From: Anniella stebbinsi
Taxonomy: Eukaryota > Chordata > Lepidosauria > Squamata > Anniellidae
NCBI GenBank assembly: GCA_029215795.1
Contig: JARDYH010000001.1
Span: 224,319,654-224,383,653 of the forward strand
DNA: 64,000 nucleotides
Reading direction: 5' to 3'
A program made the position numbers and the translations under genes. Under the pieces are notes generated by a model. That model searched no databases. It was given only the letters and a program-made list of their open reading frames with translations, and was not told the origin of the DNA. This document shows positions 22,401 to 33,954 of this stretch, piece by piece (the first letter of the stretch is position 1; each line of letters starts with the position of its first letter).

Positions 22401-25400
22401 TTAAAGCAGTTTAACACAAGTGTTTTTGCAGTTATTTTCTAAACATTTACAAAAATTTGTGCATTTGACCACTGTGTTTCGACACGGACATCTCATTGTA
22501 CCACAAACCTTACAGTTACATACACATAAAAGTTCACTTGGCAGGAAGTTCAAGAACTTTTTTGGTCGTAGGACATCATTATCATTTTCCCAACCGCAAT
22601 CACACTCTCTAAGAGGCAAATACATCTTCTTACCAGATAAATGCTCTTGTGATGTGCCTCTTATAGAGCATGATGTGGGAGGAAGCTTACTGATTGGGAC
22701 AGATCTTTTATACTCACTGAAACGCAGACTGTTGAAAGTGTCACATTTTGAATGAATTTTCCAGACGTGTACTTCTTCAATTCCTCAAAATGACAGTTAT
22801 CAGGTGTTTCCCCAAACTTGGTAAGGTATTTTGTTGGTTTGGCACTTAGAGCTCTAGCTTCATCCCAATTTTGCTCATTTTGTCATCTCTTGCTAGAATA
22901 TGAGCCTTTATGACCGCTCTTGACATCTGTGGACCTAACTTTTTGAAGAGTTCATGAACTGGAATGGAGCGACGATTCTACCGTTCCAAAATATACCCAT
23001 AACTGAGATATACCTCTGGAAACCCAACTGGACATAAATCAAAGAAGCAAGTCAATATCAGTATCATTCGAAAGCACAACTCTTTCTGTACCATTGTGAA
23101 CTGCCCAGTTTACATGTGGAACAATTCTAAGGTCAGCCTCTTCCAATGTATTCTTTAGTTGTTCAAGAACATGAGTCCCTTCTCTTGTGAATTGAACTGC
23201 AGGTTCCAACTCATCATCAATGACTGAACCACTGAATACCAGCGAACATAGAGCTTTTCCTGCTTCTTCTTGCACTCTTGTTCATGCTAATTTCTGCAGA
23301 TTTGTCTCGTTTAAAGTAGATGACCAGAATTTTTCAAACTGACAGGTATTGGTATATTGCTTTCGATTACAGCCAGATTTATTGTACCACTGGTAGATTC
23401 TCTTATCCTCTTGCATTCCTTTACTGACAGCTGCAAATAGCTGTCGAGAACAAAATGAAGTTCTTGAAGAGAACATACGGATGTTGATCCCTTGACTACA
23501 TTGTTAACAACTTCTCTAAAGTTTTTCATTGCTAACATCTTAACCATTTATATTTGGGACATAAAGTCACCTACAACAGTGGTTTTCAATGGTGAATTCA
23601 AAATCCTCAGGGGAGAGATGCTTCTTGAGCTATGCTATGAGAATGTGTTTTGCTGGTTTTGTAGGTACATTACCATCAAACAACGTATTGGTTGACAGTA
23701 CATCATGCTCCATAATTTTCTCTATTGAGTCTCCCCTTTCTTTCGTAATCTCCATATCTCTGTGTGCTTGATCAATTACTTTCTTAGTTATAAGTTTGGT
23801 GTGGTAGGCTCTGGGATGCTTTTTCTAGGAAAAGATGGTAGCTTTACTTTAGAGATTGTGTCTGACAGCTTTTTCTTTTTTTATATAAATCTCTCCTGCC
23901 TGAGGTGTTCATACAGGTCTGAACCATGCCTTAAAACATCAAGAATTCGATCCTTTATAATATCATTCACATATTGTTTTGTTACAAAGCTGTGAAGCCG
24001 CACTGACTCAGTTCCTTCATATGGATTTCCATGCTGTTGAATGAAATCTAGGAGTCGTGCAACATTTTCATCAAAATGTTTTCCCCCAGAAGCTCATGAT
24101 GGGGTATGGTATCACATCAATTGACTAAATCAGAATGGGTAAGCTCTTGAAATATATTGCCTATCATCAAAACCTCGAGGTACACTAACTGCCAATCAGA
24201 AACCTAATTACTTCTTTGTGTTTGCCCGACGATGCCTTTTGAAATTTTCTGGGACCTTTGAATGGTTTCCTCCAACTTCATATCAGGTGCTACAGCACTT
24301 AATCTCCCATCTTTATCCTTCACAACAAAATGTCCTTCAATGATTTTTTAGTAAAGGAAGGGGTTCTCATGCTCCAGGTTCTTTACTCTCTCCAGGTACC
24401 ATCTACCATACCGTAGGTAATTGATGCAGTCAAAGTCATGAAAAATGGGAAGCAAAGACTGCACAGTTTCAATATGCAGATTCCAGTTAACATCACAATC
24501 ATCGACAATTAAGTTTTTCACTAGGGAAACTTTCTTGAGGAAGACTTCCCAGTTCTTACACAGTTCAGATTTCTCTCCACACTCTTTAACAAAAGCTTCA
24601 ACTTCGTTGTAAGATATTCAACCTTCCCACTTAGTGCATCAAACATTTTGTGAGCTTTTATTTTGTTTTGGTCTCTTAGGTCAAGTACATCCTGCACTTT
24701 GAATGACTTCCACAAATACTGATTTGCGCCAAAAAGCATCCCACTGTGTTTGCATTGCCTCTGATATTATTGTCATACCTTGGAAAGACCAAACATATAA
24801 TGAGTTCCACTCAGTACAGACTGAATAGTTTTACTGCCAAAAGTTTCTGCTTCAATAAGGGCATCATCCATGCCACTTCCACAGATATATTTTCCTGCAC
24901 ACCTTAATGCTGCTTTTGTCATATGGAACATGCCCATCATGAGATACAGATCAGTGAATTCTTCTGAACTAGACAAAAAAAATGTCTGTTACAACATAAA
25001 AAACCCTTCATCACAGAAAACTGGTAGGACAGGCTGGTCTTAGTTGGACACTAACATTTTGAATGTATTTTAGAGCTGTATACACAGTCGCATAGTCAGT
25101 AAGTGGATGTGGTATAACTGGCAAGAAACCAACCCTTGACAATGGAACGGTATCCTTGGAGATTATGACACAAATTCCACACCATGTAGAAACTTTATTT
25201 TTTTCTTCATTTGACAGACCATACCTAAAAAGCGTTATGAAAAAATGATTTGTAGATGCTTTTGCAACAACATCATCAGAAGACATGATATCCTTATCAT
25301 CTGAGACAATGAAGGCCTCTGGAAGGCTAGGTCAAATGACTGGACCGTAGTAATTTTTCACCTTCTGGCATGGCAAGTCTGAAACAAGTTTACAGCTCCA
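22401..25400 (-). pseudogene. Broken transposon protein: nuclease-like domain plus C-terminal CXC motif
   Basis: Minus-strand segments in N-to-C order. At 25286-25011: SRVGFLPVIPHPLTDYATVY. At 24976-24773: YLMMGMFHMTKAALRCAGKY and GSGMDDALIEAETFG, preceding LSGTHY. At 24739-24521: a charged helical part. At 23547-23282: SLQELHFVLDSY. At 23275-23039: LEEADLRIVPHVNWAVHNG and VVLSNDTDIDLLL. At about 22960-22760: FKKLGPQMSRAVIKAHILAR. At 22625-22401: CVCNCKVCGTMRCPCR and CTNFCKCLENNCKN. The EEAD...SNDTD pairing resembles the acidic motif of FEN/XPG-type or PIN-like nucleases; the cysteine array resembles tesmin/TSO1 CXC domains. Frameshifts between segments show it is dead. An intact protein would be roughly 950 residues. 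Function in transposition is inference. Confidence 0.7.
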
Positions 25401-25426
25401 TTTCTCTATGCCTGTTGCTGATATCT

Positions 25427-25615
25427 GGCCTGTTTAGATGATGTGCTAAGCCATGGTTAGGCTTCCAACCCTTTTGCAGCGAACGGTTAGTAAGCAAGTT
25501 TAAACCATGGTTATGTAGTCCCATGGTTAGGAATGGTTCACATGACACGCTAAGCCATAATGAGCCTGTTCAGAAGCCACCTTAACCACAGGGCCTGAAG
25601 TGTCATCTGAATGCT
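25427..25615. mobile_element. Foldback MITE inside the transposon
   Basis: 'Ggcctgtttagatgatgtgctaagccatggttaggc' at the left, 'cctgttcagaagccacc' and 'gtgtcatctgaatgctcat' at the right. It is related to the 61445-61602 element. It lies just upstream of the protein remnant, between it and the right inverted repeat. Confidence 0.65.
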
Positions 25616-25799
25616 CATACTGAGAAAAAAGATAAAAATGTGAACCAATAGTAGTAGCTGACTAGTATATAAAATAAAATGTACTCAAATTTCATTCCTT
25701 TTTTAAATTAATGATGTAATAAGCCATAATATTTTTGCATACATCATGAAAAAATGACCATATAAGCTACACATTTTCATTAAATGGCCTATTATACAG

Positions 25800-26264
25800 A
25801 TAAGTATTTGGATGCCATTTTTAAAAATGGTGGAAGGACAGCCTTTCCATCAAAATTAATGCCACATTGACCTCCTTGACCCAAAAACCCTATAGTTTAA
25901 AGCCAAAGATCACATTTGTATGTTGATTTGTGAAGTAAATGAGAAAATGAGACATTTCAGTGCCATCTTGGAAAATGGTGGAAGGAGAACTCCGACAATT
26001 AAAATAGCATATTCTTTTAACTCCTTGACCCCAAAAACCTATATTTTAATACCAAACACAAGATAGTAACTTCTGTGGTTGACAAAAACTAGCGACCAAA
26101 AGGAAATTGTCCACAATTTTGAAAATAGCACCTAAAAAAGTTTCGCACAAGAATCAGACTGTCTACCCAAATTATTGCGTTAATCCAATACCTCAAGATC
26201 ACATATCAGCAGAGAAAATCTCTGGTTCTCAAAAGTTTTATGGGGGCATATTGTGGGGACAGGA
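25800..26264 (-). repeat. Right terminal inverted repeat
   Basis: Inverted partner of 21361-21830 over nearly its whole length, with scattered substitutions and small indels. It starts at 'gataagtatttggatgcc' and ends 'ttgtggggacagga'. Divergence between the two repeats could date the insertion. Confidence 0.85.
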
Positions 26265-27503
26265 TGACTAAGGGAGAAGGAATTTTGTGTAAGCTATTCC
26301 CCCAGTTAGCTTGCTAAACATTAGCCCTTTAAAAAAAAAGCAAAAAAACCGGATCGGACATTTTGGATACAGAAAGAGCTAACATACAGGGTTTTTTGGT
26401 GATGTGGGGAGAGGCTCAATAAACCCACGTTTGCTTTCATATGAAATGCCTCTAGCACTTCAAGAAGTTTGAAGTGATAGCTTTGACATCTGTGTGACAT
26501 CTGTGTGCTGATTTCCCCTCAGGAAAGAAGAAAAACATCACACACACACACAAATCAAGATTCAGAAATGCTTACCCACTTTAGCTCAGTTCCATTATTC
26601 CAGCATTAACAATTAAGGACCATGCAAGCCTTCACAGCCTATTGATATGACACATGGCATAAAGGCATAACGTACATGGTTCTACATTGAAGGACGTTTC
26701 TAAACAGGCAAATTCTCTCTCTCTCTTTCTCTTTGTACACAAGGCAAGGCCGCTTGTTCAACTACTGTGCCAATTGCTCCAGCACTGAGTGGAAGGCATG
26801 ATGTCAAAAAAATGCTAATAATATACATCAGAATCTACTCAAAGAAGCCCAGTGACTCACCTGGAATTAGCTCTGAAACCACATCCACAGCCAATAGATG
26901 AGGAGGAGCAGAATTCTCTCATCCAATAGAAGTACAGAGTCAGTGGTTGGGTGAGTTTCTGATGTTGAACACAAGCCAGAGTGGTGGCTAACGGGAAGAG
27001 AGTCAGTGAGTCATTACATCTGAGTCACAAAAGGACTCAAACGGGCAATGGTGAATTGTTATTTTCAAGCACACCCAGAAAATAACCAAGTATCTGATAA
27101 GCTGAGACATCCATGCTCACCAACAGTGAGGAAGATTACTGCAAAGATCTTTCACTACAATACAGATAACCATGTGAGTCATCCCACTCATCCAGCATTA
27201 GCAAAGCAGCAGCACCCCTGCTAACTCTACATGTGAATGGGCCAGCTCATTTGGTTAATATAGTTAACATGTGCATGGAATACTGGCACGTGATTTATCT
27301 CTCACTGATGCTACATCTCTTGCACCCCTAAGACTGACTTAAAAAAAATTAAAAATCTAACAATGTTTCAGGATCTACTGCCTAGAAACATGTTAATTTC
27401 TTAAAATGGAAAGTTCTTATAGATATTAACTTGGATGAAAAATGTACCAAAACCGCTTGGAGTAACTGGTTGTACAAATCTAAAAAACATATCCTTGCAA
27501 CCA
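26265..27503. other. Intronic spacer, short CA and CT tracts only
   Basis: (ca)n at about 26539-26553 and (ct)n at about 26717-26732. No gene or TE hallmark was recognised. Confidence 0.45.
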
Positions 27504-27915
27504 TGTGGTTCACACATAATGCTAATCCATGGTTTAACTCATGAGCTATTGAATTCTGGGTTGTTGCGAACCTAGCCACCCCAACAAACCATAGTTTGTT
27601 AACCATGAACAACCCAGGAAAAGTTACTGTTACTGTTGGCTTGTGAACTCTAGGTTGCTTTCAACCATGGGTTGTCGTTATGTGTGAACCAAGAACCATG
27701 AGTTGTTTCGCCAGCCAACAGAGGCGGCAGGAAGGAATGGTAAAAAAGCCAGCCACAGGGAGGAAGTGGGTGAAAAAGGAGGGAAACAACAGAGGGACTG
27801 AGAAAGCAAATCACATTTTGTTTGATCATCTGCCAGACAAGTCCTGGGTAGGGCAACAAACCATGGGTTAACCATGGGTTAAATAAACCATTGGTTAGCA
27901 TTATGTGTGAACCAG
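27504..27915. mobile_element. Foldback element, 'ggttcacacataatgctaa' family
   Basis: The left end 'tggttcacacataatgctaatccatgg' pairs with the right end 'ggttagcattatgtgtgaacca'. Inside lie further inverted words ('aaccatgggttgtcgttatgtgtgaacc', 'caaaccatgggttaacc'). A purine-rich core (27715-27800) separates the halves. Confidence 0.7.
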
Positions 27916-28147
27916 GTCAACATATATTCATCTTATTAATGAAATGTAAGCTTTTCAGGAGATGTTCCACACCAGCAAAGCTTACAGCAATCTAGCCAAA
28001 CATCTCATTGACTCAAAGTCTATCAGAGTTGTTCAATGACGCCTTAAAGCTACATGTCCTTAGAACACGACAATTAAAACCAGAATGAGAACATGGTGCC
28101 CATGTAGCCATTTCACTTTTAGCTGGGAATAAAAGCACTCTCTGGGT

Positions 28148-28283
28148 CAGCCTTCCCCAACCTGGTACCATCCAGATGTTTTGGACTACAACTCTCAGCA
28201 TTCCTGACCATTGGTCATGCTTGCTGGGTCTGATGGGAGTTGAAGTCCAAAACATCTGAAGGGCGCCAGGTTGGGGAAGGCTG
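28148..28283. mobile_element. 136-bp palindromic hAT-like MITE with 8-bp duplication
   Basis: The inverted arms begin CAGCCTTCCCCAACCTGG and end with the complementary 'ccaggttggggaaggctg'. The inner arms share 'ccagatgttttggactacaact'. Flanks are CTCTGGGT (28140-28147) and TTCTGGGT (28284-28291), an 8-bp target duplication with one difference, as expected for hAT. Confidence 0.8.
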
Positions 28284-28589
28284 TTCTGGGTTGTATCCAA
28301 CGGTATGGAACAGACAGTGTTGGCAGATTGAATTTCCCTTCTTCTCTATGAAACGCCTGCACAGGTCCCAAATCTATTCCAGAGTAGATTTGGGGGTGCT
28401 GCAAGGAACTGCAGGAAAGAAAGGGAAATGTACGTTGCATTAGCACGTAACATTTGATTTTGCCGTCTGCCTTTTGATTGAGGTATTCAACTGTTGTTAG
28501 ATATTTCAAATAGTATTTTATTTTAATTGGTTTATTATTAAATTGTTTAAATGTAAGGTGCTTTTAAAAATTAGATTCTTACTGCTTTT

Positions 28590-28665
28590 ATATTGCAAGC
28601 TGTCCTGGAAAGACCATCATCATGAAAAGGCAGCTAAGAAATATATTAAATAAACACACATACAT
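28590..28665 (+). mobile_element. LINE 3' tail fragment
   Basis: 'Tgcaagctgtcctggaaagacc...gaaaaggcagctaagaaatatattaaataaaca' resembles the 'ggcggctaagaaat...aataaataaa' reptilian LINE tail. It is short and decayed. Confidence 0.45.
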
Positions 28666-29426
28666 TAGTCTACGTAAAATGGCTTGGATCTGGAACACTG
28701 ATGAAAAGGCTTTCAAATGCTTTTATAACAGAAAATGCTTTAAAATATGATTACGGCTGGAGGTATTGTTAGCCAGTCTGCATACTAAGCATAAACATTT
28801 CATTTGTCGTGAGGCGAACTCTTTCTATGCAATCAGAGTCCATCTGAATATAATATATCCAGGGGCTACTTATGTATCAATATTTCAGGGTCATTTCTAT
28901 CTCTCTGTTGTGAATAAATCCCCATGTGGCCAAAAGTGTTTATTCTCAAGTGCCTATCGTTTCATAAAGGATGCCATCTCTTTGCATTCTGATATTTTTC
29001 CATGACCAGAAACCGAACCATTCTGTCACCAAAAACATCTGGGCAACAGATTCCAGAAGGGGCATCATTTTTCTGTCTCCAATCTTCATCTCTGTGCTCC
29101 TTTAAAAACTGCATAGGAGGGTTGTCATTTTAACATTTTGCTTCGGGGGTGGGGGGCTAACAGTATCAACAGCAAGCATTATCAAGGCCAGGGACAATTA
29201 TGCATCACTTGCATTCAGCAAAGTATAAGGAAAGATGGCAAACAAGCAGTGGATTTGTGTGAGTAATTGTTCCAGTTTTTACAAAACAATTCTCCAGACT
29301 ACTCCACCTCATACTTATTATCTTCCTGAATATTATCTTCCTGAATATTACCATGTAGGCATTAATGGGGCACAGAGCTGTTTATTTGCAGGAACACAGA
29401 AAACACGCAGAGGCTGCATTCACATA
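28666..29426. other. Intronic spacer with a 15-bp tandem duplication
   Basis: 'Ttatcttcctgaata' occurs twice in a row at about 29317-29346. Nothing else was recognised. Confidence 0.45.
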
Positions 29427-29515
29427 TTGAGAGCCAGTGTGATGTAGTGGCTGGAGTGTTGGACTGTGAGTCAGGAGATCTGGGTTCTAGTCCCCACTCG
29501 GTCATGGAAGATCAC
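29427..29515 (+). mobile_element. tRNA-derived SINE, 5' part
   Basis: 'Agagccagtgtgatgtagtggctggagtgttgg' (A-box region) and 'tctgggttctagtccccactcgg' (B-box region) give a tRNA-like head. The 3' body is missing. A more complete but decayed relative is at 52283-52440. Confidence 0.75.
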
Positions 29516-29534
29516 TCATTGTTTTTAATGCCTC

Positions 29535-29900
29535 TTTCGCAGGGAGGGGGAGAATTTCAGGGTTTTTTTTCTCATTGGGGACAGCATTTCCACATACCTT
29601 TTTAAAGTGTAGCTGGTTGTTGGGTGTGTGTGTGTCTTCTTTCTATTTTTTTTTAAACCCACCCCTGGCACTTGGAGGAGCCCAGCAGTTCTTCTTGAAT
29701 GCCTATTGGAGACCATGTGACTCTTCCTCTCCAATAGGTATTCAGGAAGAACTCCTGGGCTCCTGCAAGTGCCAGGGGTGTTGATAAAAAATAATAAATG
29801 AATAGAAAGAAGCCCTCCTCACAACTTCCTACATTTAAAAAGGTATGTAGAAACCATGTCCTCCTCCCCAAGGAGAAAATTCTCACCTCTGCCAGCCTCT
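29535..29900. mobile_element. ~365-bp foldback element
   Basis: The two halves are inverted copies around position 29718. Shared arm blocks include 'ctggcacttggaggagcccagcagttcttcttgaa' against 'ttcaggaagaactcctgggctcctgcaagtgccag', and 'cacatacctttttaaa' against 'tttaaaaaggtatgt'. Translations of opposite strands look alike only because of this symmetry. No coding role. Confidence 0.75.
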
Positions 29901-29974
29901 TTCACCAATGTTTTTGTTTTTCCCCCACCCACCCCTACAAAATGCCAAAAATGGAATAATCGAAATTTTCAGCA

Positions 29975-30200
29975 CACCTCTAATATTTTAGCTTAGAGCT
30001 TTTACTGGGAGTAACTAACTCTTATGAGAAGTATTTTAACTTTTCAAAATGGGGAAAATAGTGAACAAAAGCCAGGAAAACACCAAACAATTTGTGCTTA
30101 GAGGAAAAGAAGTGGGGCCATCTGGGAAACTGGAAAGAGCCTGTTGGGACCCTGGAAGGGCTGAATTTGGCCCCCAGGCCTGAGGTTCTCTACCCGCTTT
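29975..30200. mobile_element. Decayed hAT-like non-autonomous element
   Basis: 'Tattttagcttagagcttttactggga', 'gccaggaaaacaccaaac' and 'ggccatctgggaa...' match the interior of the element at 61304-61807. The left end is missing; the right side ends near 'tgaggttctctaccc'. Confidence 0.55.
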
Positions 30201-30520
30201 ACGGTTATGCTATAGACACCAATGTTATACTGCTGTTTTCACAGCAAACACATCATGAGTGGATGGCATACCTGTATCTTTAAACACACATCTATAACCT
30301 TCAGTGAGTGCAGTGAAACCATTCAGGGTTCTCAAGTAATTGGACTCCCCCAATAGATATGGGTAGAACCCTGGTTTCTTATCCTGGTAAAGTACAAACA
30401 AAGGTTAACCTTAACCACTGTTAGTGATGCTGATATAATGATGAATCACAGTTAAAGTGGATGATGGAATCTGCACTTCAGGTAGGAGGAGATGGGCCAT
30501 TCAGTCTCACATTCATCTCT

Positions 30521-30657
30521 TAAGGCACAGCCCTATGCAAGTTTATACAGAAAAAAAGTCCTATAACTCCCAGCATCCCCCAGCCAACATGGCTGGCTGG
30601 GGGATGCTGGGAGTTGTACAACTTTTTGTGTCTAAACATGCATAAGATAGAACCTTT
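30521..30657. mobile_element. Foldback element with 22-bp perfect arms
   Basis: Outer arms 'aaggcacagccctatgcaag' and 'gcataagatagaacctt' enclose an inner perfect stem (AACTCCCAGCATCCCCCAGC... against its complement) around 'acatggc'. Same family as 53648-53780 and the split copy at 17892-18406. Confidence 0.75.
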
Positions 30658-30834
30658 AGTTGCTTAACCAGGTTTAGAAACTCATAAGAACATGGTAAGC
30701 TGCTTTATAGATCATAAGTTGAAGCCAATATTAGCCATGTTAGAGTAGGCCCATTCATTTCAATGGGTCTACTCTCAGCAGGACTAACATAGGATACCAT
30801 CCTATTAGTCTAGAGTATTTGTCCATCGAGCTGA

Positions 30835-31005
30835 GCATTGTCTACTCTAATTAGTGGTGGCTTTCCAGGGCCTTACACAGAGAAAGGCCTTCCTCATCAC
30901 CTGCTACCTGACCCTTTTCAATGGAAGCATCCAGGGCTGAACCTGAGATCTTCTGCATGCAAATCATGTGTCCCACCATTAAGGTATGGACCCTCCACTC
31001 AAGAG
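30835..31005 (-). mobile_element. Decayed tRNA-derived SINE
   Basis: The minus-strand head is seen as 'catccagggctgaacctgagatcttctgcatgc', then 'aaatcatgtgtcccaccatta'. The body is 'gccttacacagagaaaggcc...cacctgctacctgaccc'. It is more diverged than the 34525-34722 copy. Confidence 0.5.
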
Positions 31006-31049
31006 CATTATGTCTGCATCAGCCCTCAAAATTGGTTGTTGTTGCTGAT

Positions 31050-31085
31050 AATAATAATAATAATAATAATAATAATATCATTTAT
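31050..31085. repeat. AAT microsatellite
   Basis: (ata)n or (aat)n of about ten units, followed by TAT-rich sequence. No LINE tail is visible beside it. Confidence 0.85.
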
Positions 31086-32904
31086 ATTACTATTATTATT
31101 TCATTTCAAACCTATTTGATTTGAAGTTTAATCAAATTCTGTTTCTGCAGTCCTCAGGATATGCAACATTTCAGCTTTCAACAAAACCACTTACCAACAG
31201 CCTTGGGGCAAGCAAGACTTTGATCTTGGTATCTAATAATGCTCAAGCAGGGTGGGTTGTATTAAAACAAAAAATTAGGCTGTTAGAAAAACCTAGCATG
31301 GATTTTTGGGGAAATCTGTGTTGTCTAGTTCTGGGTGGCATCTGCAAAGGTTTCTTTCCTTTTTTCCTCCCTCCCCTTTATGGGAATAGTGTAAATGTAA
31401 TTTACTGGACAGACAGGGGTGGAGCTGTACCCACAATTTTCAATCTCTCTCTGATGCTGCTTAGAATTATGTTTTAGTTTCTCTCCCTCTCCATGTACAT
31501 AGCTGGTTTCCCTATGCTGTCTTCTTTGCTCCCCTCCCCCAGCATTTCCATCTCTTCCTAATGAGCATTTATCCACAGCCCCCACCCCTCACTCTGAGAA
31601 TTTCTTTCCCAGAGACCTCTCAGTCAACAACCTCCTGCCACTTTATTCCAATTGCACATGGATTTTTTTAAAGAACAGTATGAAGTTTGCTTTGTAAACT
31701 AATGGACTGACTGGATGGAAGAAGAAGAGGCAATATCCAACTCCCTTCTTCTTCCCCCCTCAGTCACTTAGTGTCTGTGTCCTCTGCATGTCTGCTTCTG
31801 TAGTCTTTCTCCATTCTTGGACCCTATCTGCAACTGGTTTCTGTTTATCTTTCTCTCTCTCATCCCCCCCACCCCTTTTCACAGCAGAAACCTAGGAGGC
31901 TGATTAAGAAACAAGACATAACAAGAGTTATGAAGGGGAGCTGCTGCAGGGAGGGCAAAAAAGTCTGGATTTCTTTTGGAGAGAGGGAAAGACTGTCTCC
32001 TACCCTTTTAAACCCTTGTTTTGAATCAGATGCTTGTTGTCCTGTGGGGGGGGGGGGGGCTTGCCAGGGAAGAGGAGGCAATGTTTAATTTTCAGAAAGA
32101 GACCTGCAAGAGACTCAAACTTATGGGGAGCAATGCCACACCCACTTAGCCTTAATTCTGTGGGAGGGGCAAATTTCAACTTGCTGGGTGAAAAGAGAAG
32201 CATATGTGTTCAGAGTCACTTTTACTATATTCTTGCTGGCTAGTAGAAATTACTTAGGGGCACAAAAATATTTTGTGAGTCCCTAGGCAAAATTCCTCTC
32301 TTTTAATGAAAACTCTCAACTTAATGCAATCATTTCCAAACAAATTAAATAAAAAGACACAATCAGAATTCAAATGGGGGGGGGGGCAAGCATTGTAAAG
32401 GTACTTTGTACAGCTCTGGAAACACATCAGTGTCAAGCCTACAAGGACAGAACCCATACTGATAAAGTCCCAGGGTGGTCATTAGCCAGCAAGAAAACAT
32501 AAGCTCTCAGACCTTTCAACCAGAGTCATTGACAAACCAGAGGAGAAGCTATGATGTGCCTGGTAGAGAACTTCCAATCAAAATCATATTTAACATCTTA
32601 CAACTTTTCAGGGGCTCTAATTAAATTATCAAAAGTAAACCTAGGTTAATTCTTTATCACAGTGTGAGTCTGGAAAGAACATACTATGATCATACAAAAT
32701 GAGCAAACATTGGAAATGTATCCCACTGTGCAACAGAGCATTGTTGTGACTGCACTTATTTGTAAATAAGGATCTCTTGAGATGCTTTGGAGTATCTTCA
32801 ATGACCCATTAGAAGCCCAAGCTATTAAGTTGAAAGTATTTTCCCTAGGGGTATTCACTCTCTCTCTCTCTCACACACACACACCTCAGCAAGAGAGAAA
32901 ATAT
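31086..32904. other. Intronic spacer with G runs and CT/CA tract
   Basis: G runs at about 32046-32059 and 32377-32386 and a (ct)n(ca)n tract at about 32859-32884. Open frames have no recognisable content. Confidence 0.45.
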
Positions 32905-32985
32905 CCCCTACTTTGTATCCGGAGGGAGAGGCGGGTAATAAATAAATTTATTATTGTTATTATTATTATTATTATTAGGGAGTTT
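32905..32985 (+). mobile_element. LINE 3' tail with TTA microsatellite
   Basis: 'Tttgtatccggagggagaggcgggtaataaataaat' followed by (tta)n. Same tail class as the minus-strand copy at 42495-42690. Confidence 0.6.
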
Positions 32986-33954
32986 TTAGTGCTTTTGCAA
33001 CTGCAATCTTCAATTGGGGTGCAAAACATTTTTTTGCCTCAAGGGTCACATCCAGCGTCTGCCCCACTAGTGGCACAAAGACACCAACGCAAGTAGGGCG
33101 TGCAGTTTCTTTGCCACTGCTAGTAGGGTGGGGAACCTTTTTCTACTCATAAACAGGACTGAATCACTCATTAATTTCTACTCATAAATAAGCAGCACTT
33201 TCAAACAGCACACCAAATGCAAACTACAGGTAGTCAGAAATTGCAGGAATTCCTCAGCCACACTTTCAAATAGCATCCCAAATACCAAACCTCTACATGC
33301 CTACTCAGAATCAAGGAGGACAAAATCACTCAGAAGGACCCTTCCAACAAGGAAAAATGTCTTATCTCTGATTAGCTACTGATTGGAGAAGAGCTTTTCT
33401 CTGTCAGGAGAGGGGGCAAGGCCTGAGGAAGAATCTGGTGGTCAGATCAGCTGGGCTGTGGGAAAATGTGGGTAGGGTGCCACTGCCTTCCCAGGATACA
33501 CCTGGAGCAGCCAAGGGCCATATGGAGGGTGTACATTCCTGCCTTAAGTTATTTGAATATACAAGATTTTTTTTGCTCTGAACTGCAACTTACTGCTCAA
33601 TAAGAAGAGTAAATTATTTAGGTCAGCCAAAGCCATCATTTGCCTTCTTGTTTTTAACTGAGAAGCTCTAACGTTTAAGGGACATATATTTCATACATAG
33701 ATCTGGTTGTATCAGGGCAAGGCAATGCTATGAGCATCCAGACCCAGCTCCAAGCCTGGAAGTTATACTTTCCACCTCAGGGTCCCCAATGCCAGCATTG
33801 AAGAACTACAAGTAGAAGATACTTCCCTGTCAACTGGTTCCCTTTGGCCAGGCAAAGACTGAAGGCCAGGCTCCTAGAATTTAGACCAAGCCTGACCAAT
33901 TCAGAAGCGTTCTTACTGCTTGCCAGTCATGAGAGCTAACACTGCACATGCCTA
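32986..33954. other. Intronic spacer, nothing recognised
   Basis: No gene, tandem repeat or TE hallmark was seen. Confidence 0.4.

Larger units (their letters stand above)
21361..26264 (-). mobile_element. 4.9-kb DNA transposon with ~465-bp terminal inverted repeats
   Basis: The left 470 bases (21361-21830) reappear inverted at 25800-26264. The outer ends read TCCAGTCCCACACAATAT and, as the reverse complement of the right end, TCCTGTCCCCACAATATG. Flanks give possible short target duplications (left ...ATGAT, right ATGAC), overlapping the ends ambiguously. Between the repeats a decayed minus-strand gene (about 25400-22401) carries a nuclease-like acidic motif and a CXC cysteine cluster. Two MITE insertions lie inside. 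The copy is inactive, with many stops and frameshifts. The architecture matches large metazoan transposons whose proteins I recall only as uncharacterised CXC-domain proteins. Academ is one possible superfamily but is not shown. Confidence 0.75.

Noticed and set aside
29575..29886. Similar peptides on both strands suggesting a gene pair
   Set aside because: The similarity is due to the foldback symmetry of the DNA.
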